Shown here piece after piece: positions 8,797 to 18,210 of a stretch of DNA of 64,000 bases. Numbering within the stretch: the stretch's first letter is position 1; every line of letters starts with the position of its first letter. Source of the DNA: JAKPQD01 sp029572965. GTDB taxonomy: Bacteria > Bacteroidota > Bacteroidia > Bacteroidales > DTGW01. A model generated the notes under the pieces. The model had not been told where the DNA came from. It saw only the letters and a program-made list of their open reading frames with translations, and did not search any database. Both the position numbers and the translations under genes were made by a program. The stretch spans positions 1 to 64,000 of the forward strand of contig DAOSPF010000003.1 in assembly GCA_035374585.1 (NCBI GenBank), given 5' to 3'.

Positions 8797-10851
8797 ATGA
8801 AAAATATTAAATTTATTGTTTTATCTATGATAAGTGCAGGAATACTTTCGTCATGCAGCCATCAGCCTTCAAGCTGTAGCACTAATAGTGCAGACTCTTT
8901 TGCCTGGAAAACCGAGCAGTTTGCCGATATTAAAATCTTACGTTACCAGGTCCCCGATTTTGAAAAGCTAAACCTAAACCAGAAAATACTGGTTTACTAT
9001 TTATCAAAGGCTGCTAATGCCGGTCGCGATATCATCTGGGACCAAAATTGTAAATATAACCTGCTCATCAGGAGTACCTTGGAAAATATTTACAAAACTT
9101 ATTCAGGCGACAGAAATTCAGCCAATTATAAGAAGTTTGAAGTTTACCTCAAACGAATCTGGTTTTCCAATGGAATCCACCATCATTATTCTACAGACAA
9201 GATTATGCCTGAGTTTGACAAGGCTTATTTTGCCGAATTGGTAAAAAACTCCGACCAGAAAGGATTTAAACTTCCTGAAGGCAAAAATCTTGAGCAAACA
9301 CTGACCATGATTGAACCTGTAATGTTCAATGCCAATGTTATGGCTAAAAAAGTATGGCTTGACCCTTCAAAAGACCTGATAGCAAACTCTGCAACACATT
9401 TTTACGATGGAATAACCGAAAAAGAAGCCGAAAACTTCTATAGCAGCTTGAAAGACCCTAAAGATGAAACTCCTGTTTCGTATGGTTTGAACTCTCAACT
9501 AACCAAGGTTAACGGAAAAATCACTGAAAAAGTATGGAAAGTTGGAGGCATGTACAGCCCTGCCATTGAAAAAATCTGCTATTACCTCAACCAGGCAATT
9601 CCTTATGCCGAAAACGAAAAACAAAAAGTAACCATTGAAAAACTTATCAGCTACTACAAAACCGGCAATTTAAAAATTTGGGACGATTACAACATTGAAT
9701 GGGTAACCGACACCATTTCAACAGTTGATTTTATCAATGGATTCATCGAGGTGTATGGCGACCCTATTGGCCTCAAAGGTTCATGGGAAGCTATGGTCAA
9801 CTTCAAAAACCTGGAAGCTACAAAACGCACAGAAATATTGAGCGCCAATGCCCAATGGTTTGAAGACAATTCTCCAATAGACCCACGATTTAGAAAAGCC
9901 AAGGTAAAAGGCGTAAGCGCTAAAGTTATCACAGCTGTTCAACTTGGAGGCGACACCCATCCTTCTACTGCTATTGGCATTAATCTTCCTAATGCCGACT
10001 GGATTAGAAAAGAACATGGCTCAAAATCTGTAACCTTAGAAAATATTACTTATGCCTACAATCAGGTTTCTATGGGCAGCGGTTTTTATGAAGAATTTAT
10101 TGAAAACCCTGCAGATATTGAACTAATAAAAAAATACAAAGCCCTGAGCGACAACCTTCACACCGACTTGCACGAATGCCTTGGCCATGGCTCAGGACAA
10201 TTACTACCAGGTGTAGCCGGCGATGCTTTAAAAAACTACCAATCAACATTGGAAGAAGCCCGTGCCGATTTGTTTGCCTTGTATTATATGATGGATCAAA
10301 AATTAATTGACCTGGGCATATTGCCATCATTAGATGCTGCTAAAGCCGAATATCTTTCTCAAATGCTAAACGGCCTTATGACCCAGCTTGTTCGTATTGA
10401 ACCGGGCAAAACCATTGAAGAAGCCCACATGCGCAACCGTCAACTTATTGCAAAATGGTGCTTAGAAAAAGGAAAAGCTGACAATGTTTTGGAACTTTAT
10501 AAACATAACGGCAAAACCTATTTGCGTGTAAATGATTATCTGAAATTGAGAACTCTCTTTGGCAAATTGTTGGCCGAGATACAACGTATCAAATCAGAAG
10601 GCGATTATAAAGCAGGCCGCGACCTGGTTGAAAACTATGGGGTTCAGGTGGACAAAGCAATTCATACCGAAGCTTTAGAACGCTACAAAAAATTAAACCT
10701 GGCCCCTTATAGCGGCTTCATCAACCCAAAACTTTCTCTTGTAAAACAAGGTGAAAAAATCATTGATGTAAAAATTGAATATCCTGACAACTTTGCAAAA
10801 CAGATGCTCGAATACAGTAACGAATTTAGTACCCTGCCTGTTTTAAACTAA
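8797..10851 (+). CDS. Dipeptidyl-peptidase III family (M49) zinc metallopeptidase, lipoprotein
   Basis: 684 residues. The M49 zinc motif HECLGH is at 459-464 and the second motif EEARAD at 486-491; the six-residue HExxGH spacing separates M49 from ordinary HExxH peptidases. DPP III removes dipeptides from the N-terminus of short peptides. The protein begins with a lipoprotein signal (lipobox LSSC, Cys20), so it should work in the envelope, not in the cytoplasm where eukaryotic DPP III acts. The mature N-terminus (CSHQPSS) lacks an acidic surface-export tag, which suggests a periplasm-facing location. It is a single gene followed by a dense set of inverted repeats. Confidence 0.9.
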   Translation: MKNIKFIVLSMISAGILSSCSHQPSSCSTNSADSFAWKTEQFADIKILRYQVPDFEKLNLNQKILVYYLSKAANAGRDIIWDQNCKYNLLIRSTLENIYKTYSGDRNSANYKKFEVYLKRIWFSNGIHHHYSTDKIMPEFDKAYFAELVKNSDQKGFKLPEGKNLEQTLTMIEPVMFNANVMAKKVWLDPSKDLIANSATHFYDGITEKEAENFYSSLKDPKDETPVSYGLNSQLTKVNGKITEKVWKVGGMYSPAIEKICYYLNQAIPYAENEKQKVTIEKLISYYKTGNLKIWDDYNIEWVTDTISTVDFINGFIEVYGDPIGLKGSWEAMVNFKNLEATKRTEILSANAQWFEDNSPIDPRFRKAKVKGVSAKVITAVQLGGDTHPSTAIGINLPNADWIRKEHGSKSVTLENITYAYNQVSMGSGFYEEFIENPADIELIKKYKALSDNLHTDLHECLGHGSGQLLPGVAGDALKNYQSTLEEARADLFALYYMMDQKLIDLGILPSLDAAKAEYLSQMLNGLMTQLVRIEPGKTIEEAHMRNRQLIAKWCLEKGKADNVLELYKHNGKTYLRVNDYLKLRTLFGKLLAEIQRIKSEGDYKAGRDLVENYGVQVDKAIHTEALERYKKLNLAPYSGFINPKLSLVKQGEKIIDVKIEYPDNFAKQMLEYSNEFSTLPVLN

Positions 10852-10969
10852 GGCAAAAAGACAAAAGGGATAAGACACAAGGCATAGGTAACCCCATTCC
10901 TTCTGCCTTTATACTTATCCCTTTTTAGTTTTGCTTTTTCCCTTTTCTCTTTTTGCCTTATCCCTTTTT
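10850..10969. terminator. Nested inverted repeats downstream of the M49 peptidase
   Basis: AAGGCAAAAAGA (10850-10861) is complementary to TCTTTTTGCCTT (10948-10959). AAAAGGGATAAG (10863-10874) is complementary to CTTATCCCTTTT (10914-10925) and again to 10957-10968. The alternatives are mutually exclusive hairpins ending in T-rich sequence. A terminator is the simplest reading. Confidence 0.4.
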
Positions 10970-10983
10970 ACTTTAATTTTTTA

Positions 10984-10991
10984 TACATTTG
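10984..10991 (+). promoter_or_regulatory. Putative -7 element upstream of the DUF6913 gene
   Basis: TACATTTG matches TAnnTTTG, 17 bp before the start codon at 11009. Confidence 0.4.
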
Positions 10992-11008
10992 TCACATAAA
11001 CTTTTATC

Positions 11009-11551
11009 ATGGTTTTTTTAAAAGGAATACGAGAAAAAATAGGACACATGATTTTGCGCAAAAAAATCAGAATGCGCAAAAGAAGTAAAAAAATCTGCAA
11101 TTTTGACACAGCCCAAAATATAGGGGTAATATTCAAAACAGATTCTCAAAGCGACTTTGAGCTTGTCAAACGTTTCTTGCAATTTCTTTCAGACCACAAC
11201 AACAAAGTGTTTGCGCTTTGTTTTGTAGACAGCAAAAAGGTGCCTGATTTTTACTTATTGCGCAAAGGCTTCAATTTTTTTTCCCGGGCAGAACTTAGTT
11301 TTTTCTTTATTCCCAAGTCTCAGACAATAATCAATTTCTCCGAACAACCATTTGACATGCTAATAGACCTGAGTATTGACGAAAGTTTCCCTGTTCACTA
11401 TATCAGCGCTATTTCAAATGCCAAACTCAAATTGGGCAAGCAAAAGAAAAACTCGGACCATATCGACATTATGATTGATGTAAGAAAAAACAATTCTGTT
11501 TCACAGCTCATCGAGGGTATAAAGCAATACGTCCCTGTTTTATGCCAGTAA
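11009..11551 (+). CDS. DUF6913-family protein, unknown function
   Basis: 180 residues with no signal peptide or membrane segment. The first 35 residues are strongly basic (many Arg/Lys), then an alpha/beta region follows with the pattern FDMLIDLSIDESFPVHYISAISNAK that I recognise from the Bacteroidetes-only family DUF6913. Such proteins are often encoded beside dapA, as here (89 bp upstream). The role is unknown. The basic N-terminus could bind nucleic acid, but that is a guess. Confidence 0.75.
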   Translation: MVFLKGIREKIGHMILRKKIRMRKRSKKICNFDTAQNIGVIFKTDSQSDFELVKRFLQFLSDHNNKVFALCFVDSKKVPDFYLLRKGFNFFSRAELSFFFIPKSQTIINFSEQPFDMLIDLSIDESFPVHYISAISNAKLKLGKQKKNSDHIDIMIDVRKNNSVSQLIEGIKQYVPVLCQ

Positions 11552-11614
11552 TTCAAAAGCTAAAAAAACTCCCGTATTTATTGGGGCATTCTTTTTTTTA
11601 TCCGGCAAGATTTA

Positions 11615-11622
11615 TATTTTTG
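11615..11622 (+). promoter_or_regulatory. Putative -7 element of dapA
   Basis: TATTTTTG matches TAnnTTTG, 18 bp before the dapA start. It suggests dapA has its own promoter and is not only read from the DUF6913 gene. Confidence 0.4.
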
Positions 11623-11640
11623 GACACTTAATTTTTAATT

Positions 11641-12531
11641 ATGAATACTGCGAATTCGCTATTTAAAGGTACCGGGGTGGCTATTGTTACGCCTTTCAGA
11701 AAAGATGACAGTATCGACTTTACAGCATTGTCTAATTTGGTAAACTACCAAATTGAAAATAAAGCAGACTACATTGTAGTACTTGGTACTACAGGAGAAT
11801 CTGTAACCCTTTCAAATGATGAAAAACATGCCGTGATAAATACCGTTATTGAAGCTGCCAATAAACGCGTCCCGCTAATGGTCGGAATTGGCGGTAACAA
11901 CACCCAGGAAATTGTAACCAAAATTAAATCATTTGATTTTACAGGTATTGACGGGGTATTGTCTGTCTCGCCATATTACAACAAACCAACTCAAACAGGC
12001 ATTTACGAGCATTACAAAGCTATTGCAAACATAAGCCCAATTCCTATCGTACTTTACAATGTACCAGGCCGTACTGGCATGAATGTTACTGCCGAAACAA
12101 CATTACGCCTTGCTAATGACTTTAAAAACATTATTGCTGTCAAAGAAGCTTCTGGCAATATGCAACAAGTAATGGATATTTTAAAAAATAAACCCGAAAA
12201 TTTTAGTGTTATATCGGGTGATGATGCTTTAGCATTCCCGTTGGCCTGTCTTGGTTGCGATGGAGTTATATCTGTCACAGCAAACGTTGCCACCAAAGAG
12301 GTTTCTAATATGATTCGCTTTGCTTTAGAACAAAAATATGACCAGGCAAGAAAGTTGCATTACCAATTGCTTGATTTGACTACTATGTTCTTTACTGAAG
12401 GTAGCCCCGCCGGCGTTAAAGCTGCATTGGATGTTAAAAAACTCACTTCTGCCCATGTCCGCCTGCCATTGGTTCCTGTATCCAAAAGCTTGTACGACAA
12501 AATTGCAGAAAAAATGAAAGAATTTAAATAA
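11641..12531 (+). CDS. dapA: 4-hydroxy-tetrahydrodipicolinate synthase
   Basis: 296 residues, a complete TIM-barrel DapA. It condenses pyruvate with aspartate semialdehyde at the branch to lysine and meso-diaminopimelate. Schiff-base Lys168 lies in IAVKEASGN; Tyr139 and Arg144 are in LYNVPGRTG; the GTTGES loop is at 49-54 and SVSPYYNKPTQTG at 108-120. Spacing to the upstream DUF6913 gene is 89 bp. A strong bidirectional terminator follows at 12551. Relevant to peptidoglycan together with murF-alr 3 kb away. Confidence 0.97.
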   Translation: MNTANSLFKGTGVAIVTPFRKDDSIDFTALSNLVNYQIENKADYIVVLGTTGESVTLSNDEKHAVINTVIEAANKRVPLMVGIGGNNTQEIVTKIKSFDFTGIDGVLSVSPYYNKPTQTGIYEHYKAIANISPIPIVLYNVPGRTGMNVTAETTLRLANDFKNIIAVKEASGNMQQVMDILKNKPENFSVISGDDALAFPLACLGCDGVISVTANVATKEVSNMIRFALEQKYDQARKLHYQLLDLTTMFFTEGSPAGVKAALDVKKLTSAHVRLPLVPVSKSLYDKIAEKMKEFK

Positions 12532-12550
12532 AAATCCTTTGATTTATATG

Positions 12551-12585
12551 AAAAAAGAGAATGTAACCCATTCTCTTTTTTTATG
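12551..12585. terminator. Bidirectional terminator between dapA and aspA
   Basis: A 13-bp perfect stem, AAAAAAGAGAATG (12551-12563) with CATTCTCTTTTTT (12569-12581), with a 5-nt loop. A-run on one side and T-run on the other serve both convergent genes. Confidence 0.85.
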
Positions 12586-12609
12586 TTTTATCACTAAAAA
12601 CCAATAAAG

Positions 12610-14055
12610 CTAAAAGATATCTTCCAGGCTATACCCTTCTTTCAGCAAATTGGCCAAATCTAAAGCACGTTGCATTTGTCCTTCACTGACAAACATCAAC
12701 GCTTTATTTGCTTCTATAATATTTATATGATGTTGTTTCATATACAAAGCAAGCTCTGTTGCTTTTTTATAACCAATAACCGGCACCAATGCCGTACTAA
12801 TTGAAGGACTGTATAGCATTCGCTTTTTCGCCTCTTCTGTAGAAAGCTCTAAGCCAGTAAACAAGTTATCTGCCAATGTTTTGTTTATAGAAATCAACGT
12901 CTTTATGCTATTTATCATTGCATGCCCAATAGAAGGAATATAGGCATTCAGCTCCAAACAGCCCAAAGCCGAAAGATTGGTAAGCAACGCATCATTAGCA
13001 TATACCTGATGAGCCCCGCTAATGGCATATTCTACAATAACCGGGTTGACTTTTGCCGGCATAATTGAACTTCCGGCCTGCTTCTGAGGTATTTTTATTT
13101 CCCTGCCTGCAATATCTGAAGCCAGCAACCTCAAATCATTGGTCATTTTCTCAATATTCACTGCATGAGCTTTCAAAGTAGCAGATACTTCAACAAAAGC
13201 ATCAAGATTGGATGTTGCATCAGGCATATTTTCAGACCTGAAAATAGGTAAGCCCGACAGGGCACTTAAATTACGAGCCGATTCGAATACAAAATACCGT
13301 GGAACAGCCAAAGCAGTGCCAATTGCCCCACCTCCAAGATTGACCGTTTTGATGCGCTCATAACACTTAGACACTCGCCACCAGTCGCGCGACAAAGCTT
13401 CGTTATAAGTACTGAACAAACGGCCAAAGCTTGTTGGGACGGCTTCCTGCATTTGGGTATAGCCAATCCGTAAATGCTGATGAGCCTGTTTTTCTATAAA
13501 TTCAATTTTTGACCTTAGTTCATTTATAGATTTTTCGAGCACTTCAAGCAAACGTATAACACAAACCTTTAAAGATGTAGGTATTACATCATTGGTAGAT
13601 TGGTAAATATTAGCATGCTCAAATGGATCAACCAGAGAATAATTGCCTGGGGCAGATCCCAATAACTGTAACGCCCGATTGGCAATAATTTCATTTACAT
13701 TCATGTTGATGCTGGTGCCTGCGCCCCCCTGCAAAGCAGGTACAATAAAGTATTCAAAATGCATACCAGCCTCTACTTCCTCAGCCGCCTTAATCAAAGC
13801 TTCAATAACTTCATCAGACATCAATGCAAAAGGCAATGCTTTATCGCTGTATTTCTCTGATACAGCTTTTTTATAGTTCTTGTATGTGTGATAAACAGCC
13901 AATTTTACTAATCCTACCGAGCAATACCATTCTTTTGAAAAAGGTGTATCGTCCGGAAAGTTAGTTTTTGCGCGTAATGAATGAATTCCATATAAAACAT
14001 TATCAGGAATTTCAAGAGTTCCAATAAAATCGGATTCTGTGCGCATAAAGTTCAT
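12610..14055 (-). CDS. aspA: Aspartate ammonia-lyase (aspartase/fumarase superfamily)
   Basis: 481 residues. Superfamily signature GSSIMPAKVNP is at 328-338, with the other conserved blocks GGAGTSINMNVNE (110-122), STND (153-156) and YTQMQEAVPTSFG (199-211). It should deaminate aspartate to fumarate. The class II fumarase alternative is less likely because the first block and the TQMQEAVP block read like aspartases. The start may be the fourth residue (ATG at 14046), since homologues begin MRTE/MRIE. The gene ends 15 bp before rsmI reads in, so it could share a transcript with rsmI and the gene upstream of it. Confidence 0.85.
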   Translation of the reverse strand: MNFMRTESDFIGTLEIPDNVLYGIHSLRAKTNFPDDTPFSKEWYCSVGLVKLAVYHTYKNYKKAVSEKYSDKALPFALMSDEVIEALIKAAEEVEAGMHFEYFIVPALQGGAGTSINMNVNEIIANRALQLLGSAPGNYSLVDPFEHANIYQSTNDVIPTSLKVCVIRLLEVLEKSINELRSKIEFIEKQAHQHLRIGYTQMQEAVPTSFGRLFSTYNEALSRDWWRVSKCYERIKTVNLGGGAIGTALAVPRYFVFESARNLSALSGLPIFRSENMPDATSNLDAFVEVSATLKAHAVNIEKMTNDLRLLASDIAGREIKIPQKQAGSSIMPAKVNPVIVEYAISGAHQVYANDALLTNLSALGCLELNAYIPSIGHAMINSIKTLISINKTLADNLFTGLELSTEEAKKRMLYSPSISTALVPVIGYKKATELALYMKQHHINIIEANKALMFVSEGQMQRALDLANLLKEGYSLEDIF

Positions 14056-14070
14056 TTAATACTTTGATTA

Positions 14071-14781
14071 CTACTCTTCGTCTTCATCAGTATGAGAGCC
14101 TTTTGTATCAAGCCCGGCAACACAAACCACTATCTCTCCTTTGACAGAAGGCCTTGATTTCAGCTCTGCTATCACTTCCTCCAACGTCCCACGAAGAGTT
14201 TCTTCATGCAACTTCGATATTTCGCGCGAAACTGTTACTTTTCTTTGTGCACCAAAAAATTGAACAAACTGCTCCAACGCTTTTACAATACGCATGGGCG
14301 ATTCATAAAAAATCATCGTCCGTGTTTCCTGCGAAAGCATGGCCAACCGTTTCTGACGACCTTTCTTTTGAGGCAAAAAACCTTCAAAACAAAAACGGTC
14401 TGAAGGTAAACCTGAAACTACAAGTGCTGGGATAAGAGCAGTTGCCCCAGGCAAGCATTCAACATGCAAATCAGCCGCCAAAGCTTCACGAACCAACAAA
14501 AAACCAGGGTCAGAAATAGATGGTGTCCCTGCATCAGATACCAATGCAAATACCTCACCACCCTGCATCCTGTTTATCAGGTTCGACAAGGTTTTATGCT
14601 CGTTAAACTTATGAAACGGAACCATAGGCTTACTTATACCCAAATGTTTTAATAAAACTGACGACTGACGGGTATCTTCAGCAACAACCACATCCACCTC
14701 CCTTAAAACATTGATAGCCCTCAGGGTAATGTCATCGAGATTGCCTATTGGCGTAGGAACTATATATAAATTCGTTTTCAT
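14071..14781 (-). CDS. rsmI: 16S rRNA (cytidine1402-2'-O)-methyltransferase
   Basis: 236 residues from the ATG at 14779-14781; a TTG three bases earlier directly abuts the upstream stop codon and is a less likely start. SAM-dependent tetrapyrrole-methylase-fold enzyme with VPTPIGNLDDIT at the N-terminus, AEDTR and SDAGTPSISDPG. It 2'-O-methylates C1402 in the ribosomal decoding centre. It is tightly coupled to the 239-residue gene upstream (no gap) and 15 bp ahead of aspA, which implies one operon. Confidence 0.95.
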   Translation of the reverse strand: MKTNLYIVPTPIGNLDDITLRAINVLREVDVVVAEDTRQSSVLLKHLGISKPMVPFHKFNEHKTLSNLINRMQGGEVFALVSDAGTPSISDPGFLLVREALAADLHVECLPGATALIPALVVSGLPSDRFCFEGFLPQKKGRQKRLAMLSQETRTMIFYESPMRIVKALEQFVQFFGAQRKVTVSREISKLHEETLRGTLEEVIAELKSRPSVKGEIVVCVAGLDTKGSHTDEDEE

Positions 14782-14784
14782 CAA

Positions 14785-15504
14785 CTATGCATTAGCAAAT
14801 TTCCGGTTTATCAGTTGAAGCAATTTTTGGGCTGCATCCTTTTCCAAGTCAATATTTATCTCAGCTTTAAGAAATAAAACTGCCTCTTCCGCACTTTTCA
14901 TTTCTTCTATTTTTTGCAATGATTCAGCATAAAGCTTTGCATCATCACGAAACAATTCTTTTATAAAAAGAAACCTGTCGTTTATTTGGATACTCTGGGT
15001 CAGGCTTGCAATCTCTTTTTGCTGAAACTTTGTAGAAAGGTCGGTAACATTTACCTTCTGAGATACTACATCATGCAATAAAGGCTCAGGTTTTGCAAGT
15101 TTCTCAGCCAGTATTTGTTTGTGATGCTGTTGTTTTTCATGAGTTTCTTGAAGCTGTTCAACAATTTTTTCTTTCACTGCTAAGGGTTCAGTTTCAACAA
15201 TAAGCTCGTCCTCTTTAGGTTGTTCAACAACTTCATTTTTCTGCATCTTAGGCTCTTTTACAATAACATCTTCAAGCCCTTGCTTGATTTTAACCGGCTC
15301 AACCTTTTTTACAGCCTCCTTGACAGGCCCTTCAACGGCCTTATCAATTTTTATCTCTAAAACAGCCTCATACATCTCGCGCAGGTTCTTCAATACAATG
15401 TCTTTTTCTATTGAAGAAATAACATTTTTTTCTCCAATAGAATTAAGCATTTCAGCTATTTTGGAATGATATTTTTTCAGCTTATCAACAGCAGATTTAT
15501 CCAT
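14785..15504 (-). CDS. Conserved Bacteroidetes protein of unknown function
   Basis: 239 residues, soluble, no signal. Residues 1-50 are helical; 60-160 are Lys/Glu/Val-rich low complexity (repeats such as VKEPVK, VVEQPKEDELIVE) and likely disordered; the last 60 residues form a conserved helical domain starting INDRFLFIKELFRDD that I have seen at the C-terminus of unnamed Bacteroidetes proteins. It ends exactly where the rsmI start region begins, so the two are translationally coupled. The disordered linker between two helical ends suggests a tether or scaffold. Function not known. Confidence 0.75.
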   Translation of the reverse strand: MDKSAVDKLKKYHSKIAEMLNSIGEKNVISSIEKDIVLKNLREMYEAVLEIKIDKAVEGPVKEAVKKVEPVKIKQGLEDVIVKEPKMQKNEVVEQPKEDELIVETEPLAVKEKIVEQLQETHEKQQHHKQILAEKLAKPEPLLHDVVSQKVNVTDLSTKFQQKEIASLTQSIQINDRFLFIKELFRDDAKLYAESLQKIEEMKSAEEAVLFLKAEINIDLEKDAAQKLLQLINRKFANA

Positions 15505-15601
15505 AAACTTCTCAAATTAAGTGAACTTCAGAAAAGTCAGTCAACATTCTGTTAACATTTTACAAATATACAAAAGGCTAAATTTTATTCGGCCTAAAAT
15601 A

Positions 15602-15627
15602 TTGTAGCGCAATTTGCTTTACTTTTG
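15602..15627 (+). promoter_or_regulatory. Putative promoter of murF-alr
   Basis: TACTTTTG (15620-15627) matches TAnnTTTG; a TTG at 15602-15604 could serve as -33 but the 15-bp spacing is short. A start site just after 15630 rules out the in-frame TTG at 15625 and supports ATG 15664. Confidence 0.45.
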
Positions 15628-15663
15628 CATCAACAGATGTTTTTTACACATCGCATATTTATC

Positions 15664-18114
15664 ATGGACTACAGTTTAAAACAAATCGCAGAAATAACAG
15701 GAGGCAAGCTCATTGGAGACGGTTCTGTTATGATTAACCAGCTTATCACCGATAGCCGACAACCCGTTGCTGCTTGCGGTTCGTTATTCTTTGCCATTAA
15801 AGGCCCAAGAAATGACGGACATCAATATATCCATGACCTTATTGCCAAACGCAATGTAACAAACTTTATTGTTGAAAAAGAAATTTCTGTCGAGCAAAAA
15901 ATAAACCAGATAATCGTTGACAATACTGTTAATGCATTGCAAAAACTGGCAGCATACCACCGAAGCTGCTTCAATTGCCCGGTAATTGGTATCACCGGAA
16001 GTAATGGCAAAACGATAGTAAAAGAATGGCTTTACCAGCTTTTACAGTCAAAATATAACATTGTTCGCAGCCCTAAAAGCTACAATTCGCAAACCGGCGT
16101 GCCTCTGTCTGTTTGGAACATGAATGAAAAAACAGAACTGGCCATTTTTGAAGCCGGCATCTCTAAACAAGGCGAAATGAGCAGGCTTCAGGCTATCATT
16201 AAACCCGAAATTGGCATATTTACAAACATTGGAGAAGCCCACCAGGAAAACTTTTATTCTATTCAAAGAAAAATAAGAGAAAAATTAAATCTTTTCCGCG
16301 ATACTAAAGTACTGCTTTACTGTCTTGACCATGAAGCAATAGCCGAAGAAATAGAAGATTGGGCAAATAACAATCAACAATTGATCTGCTGGTCTGCAAA
16401 ACAAAAAGCAGACCTGCAAATCACCCGTCAAATCAGCCAAAACAATAGCACATCTTTGACCGGGACATACAAAGACATTGAAATATCAATTAATATACCG
16501 TTTACAGACAATGCTTCCATTGAAAATGCAATCACATGCTGGCTGCTGGTTTTGCATCTTGGAATCGACAAAAGCATTTACCAGCCTGAATTTGCTGCAT
16601 TGTCACCTGTAGCGCTTCGATTGGAACAAAAGAAAGGTATTAATGGTTGTTCTATTATCAATGACAGCTATAACTCCGACTTATATTCATTAGGAATAGC
16701 GCTTGATTTCTTAAGCCACCAACAGCAACTTCAAAAAACCCTTATTCTATCTGACATTCTACAATCAGGCAGGTTAGACTCCGACTTGTACCAGCACGTT
16801 GCAAACCTTATAGAAATAAAGCAAGTTCAACGCCTTATTGGCATTGGGCCTTCAATCAGCTCACAAGCCTCATTATTTAAGGTAAAAAAAGAATTTTATA
16901 CCAGCACCGAAGAGTTTATCAGCCATTTTCAGCCTTCACGTTTTCAAAACGAAGCTATACTGCTTAAAGGTGCACGAAACTTTGAATTTGAGCGTATTTC
17001 TTCATTTCTGGAAGAAAAAACACACCGTACCACCCTCGAAATCAACATGACAGCTATGGTGCACAACCTGAATTATTTCAAAAGCAAGCTGCATGCGGGG
17101 ACGAAACTCATTGCCATGGTAAAAGCTTTCTCTTACGGTAGTGGCAGCTACGAAGTGGCTAATATGCTCGAATATCAAAAAGTTGATTACCTTGCTGTAG
17201 CCTTTGCCGATGAAGGTGTGGCTTTGCGACAATCGGGCATTAGCATGCCCATCATAGTCATGAACCCGGAAGCTTCTGCGTTCAGGTTGATGATTGATTA
17301 CAGATTGGAACCAGAAATATACTCATTTAAAGAACTCCGTCAATTTGCCGATATGCTAAAAGCATACCGAATAGACAACTACCCGGTACACCTGAAAGTT
17401 GATACCGGTATGCACCGACTTGGCTTCATGCCTGAAGAAATTGACTCTTTATGTAACGAGATAAAGAAAAATAAGGGCATTAAAGTTGAATCTGTATTCT
17501 CACACCTTGCAGGAGCTGACGAAGAACAACATGACAATTATACCCTTGAACAAATAGAGCTGTTTCAGAAAATATGTTCTAAAATTCAAAACTGTGTTGA
17601 ATATCCTGTTATGCGGCACATATTAAATTCATCGGGGATTGACCGTTTTTCAGAATATCAATTCGAAATGGTACGCTTGGGTATTGGTTTATATGGTGTA
17701 ATTCCTTCTAATCAGGAACAATTGCAATGGGTGAGCACACTCAAAACCAGCATTCTTCAGATAAAAGAGGTCGAAACAGGTAAAACTATCGGCTATGGCC
17801 GAAAAGGCAAGGCTTTGAAACAAACCAAAATTGCAGTTATCCCAATTGGTTATGCAGACGGATATAGCCGAATACTAAGCAATGGAGTCGGACGGGTTTT
17901 CGTCAATGGCTCCTATGCCCCTGTTATTGGAAACATTTGTATGGACATGTGCATGATTGATATTACCGGCATTGATGCTAACGAAGGCGATGAAGTGGAA
18001 ATCTTTGGCAAACATGTCACCATTCTCGAATTAGCAGACAAAATGCATACCATACCTTACGAAGTGCTTACAAGCATTGCCCCAAGAGTGAAGAGAGTGT
18101 ATGTACAAGAATAA
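15664..18114 (+). CDS. murF-alr: Bifunctional MurF ligase / alanine racemase fusion
   Basis: 816 residues from ATG 15664 (MDYSLKQIAE). Residues 1-450 are MurF: Mur-ligase ATP loop ITGSNGKT (110-117) and the central ligase fold; it adds D-Ala-D-Ala to the UDP-MurNAc-tripeptide. Residues from about 453 are alanine racemase: PLP-lysine Lys487 in MVKAFSYGSG, catalytic Tyr711 in TIGYGRKG, and IGYADGYSR. The fusion is a known Bacteroidetes arrangement and places D-Ala production beside its use. The MurF half has a somewhat degenerate ligase domain but all main blocks are present. It stands alone, and converges on the esterase at 18277. Confidence 0.94.
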   Translation: MDYSLKQIAEITGGKLIGDGSVMINQLITDSRQPVAACGSLFFAIKGPRNDGHQYIHDLIAKRNVTNFIVEKEISVEQKINQIIVDNTVNALQKLAAYHRSCFNCPVIGITGSNGKTIVKEWLYQLLQSKYNIVRSPKSYNSQTGVPLSVWNMNEKTELAIFEAGISKQGEMSRLQAIIKPEIGIFTNIGEAHQENFYSIQRKIREKLNLFRDTKVLLYCLDHEAIAEEIEDWANNNQQLICWSAKQKADLQITRQISQNNSTSLTGTYKDIEISINIPFTDNASIENAITCWLLVLHLGIDKSIYQPEFAALSPVALRLEQKKGINGCSIINDSYNSDLYSLGIALDFLSHQQQLQKTLILSDILQSGRLDSDLYQHVANLIEIKQVQRLIGIGPSISSQASLFKVKKEFYTSTEEFISHFQPSRFQNEAILLKGARNFEFERISSFLEEKTHRTTLEINMTAMVHNLNYFKSKLHAGTKLIAMVKAFSYGSGSYEVANMLEYQKVDYLAVAFADEGVALRQSGISMPIIVMNPEASAFRLMIDYRLEPEIYSFKELRQFADMLKAYRIDNYPVHLKVDTGMHRLGFMPEEIDSLCNEIKKNKGIKVESVFSHLAGADEEQHDNYTLEQIELFQKICSKIQNCVEYPVMRHILNSSGIDRFSEYQFEMVRLGIGLYGVIPSNQEQLQWVSTLKTSILQIKEVETGKTIGYGRKGKALKQTKIAVIPIGYADGYSRILSNGVGRVFVNGSYAPVIGNICMDMCMIDITGIDANEGDEVEIFGKHVTILELADKMHTIPYEVLTSIAPRVKRVYVQE

Positions 18115-18146
18115 ATGACTGATGGCAAATGACGAATGACAAATTG
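18115..18146. repeat. Intergenic ATGAC(T/G)AATG-type tract
   Basis: ATGACTGATGGCAAATGACGAATGACAAATTG begins at once after the murF-alr stop codon. It belongs to the same class of tract as at 4373, 7975, 36960 and 39538, in the reverse sense. Confidence 0.45.
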
Positions 18147-18210
18147 AAAACTAATTTTTTAGATTCAATTTTAATGGCACACTCACCATCATTTTGCAAA
18201 TGATAGTATT

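Noticed and set aside
12610..14055. Fumarase or argininosuccinate lyase instead of aspartase
   Set aside because: The superfamily signature is shared, but the other conserved blocks fit aspartase better; residual doubt is in the confidence.
15625..15663. TTG start 13 codons upstream for murF-alr
   Set aside because: It lies within the proposed -7 element; ATG 15664 matches the start of MurF proteins.
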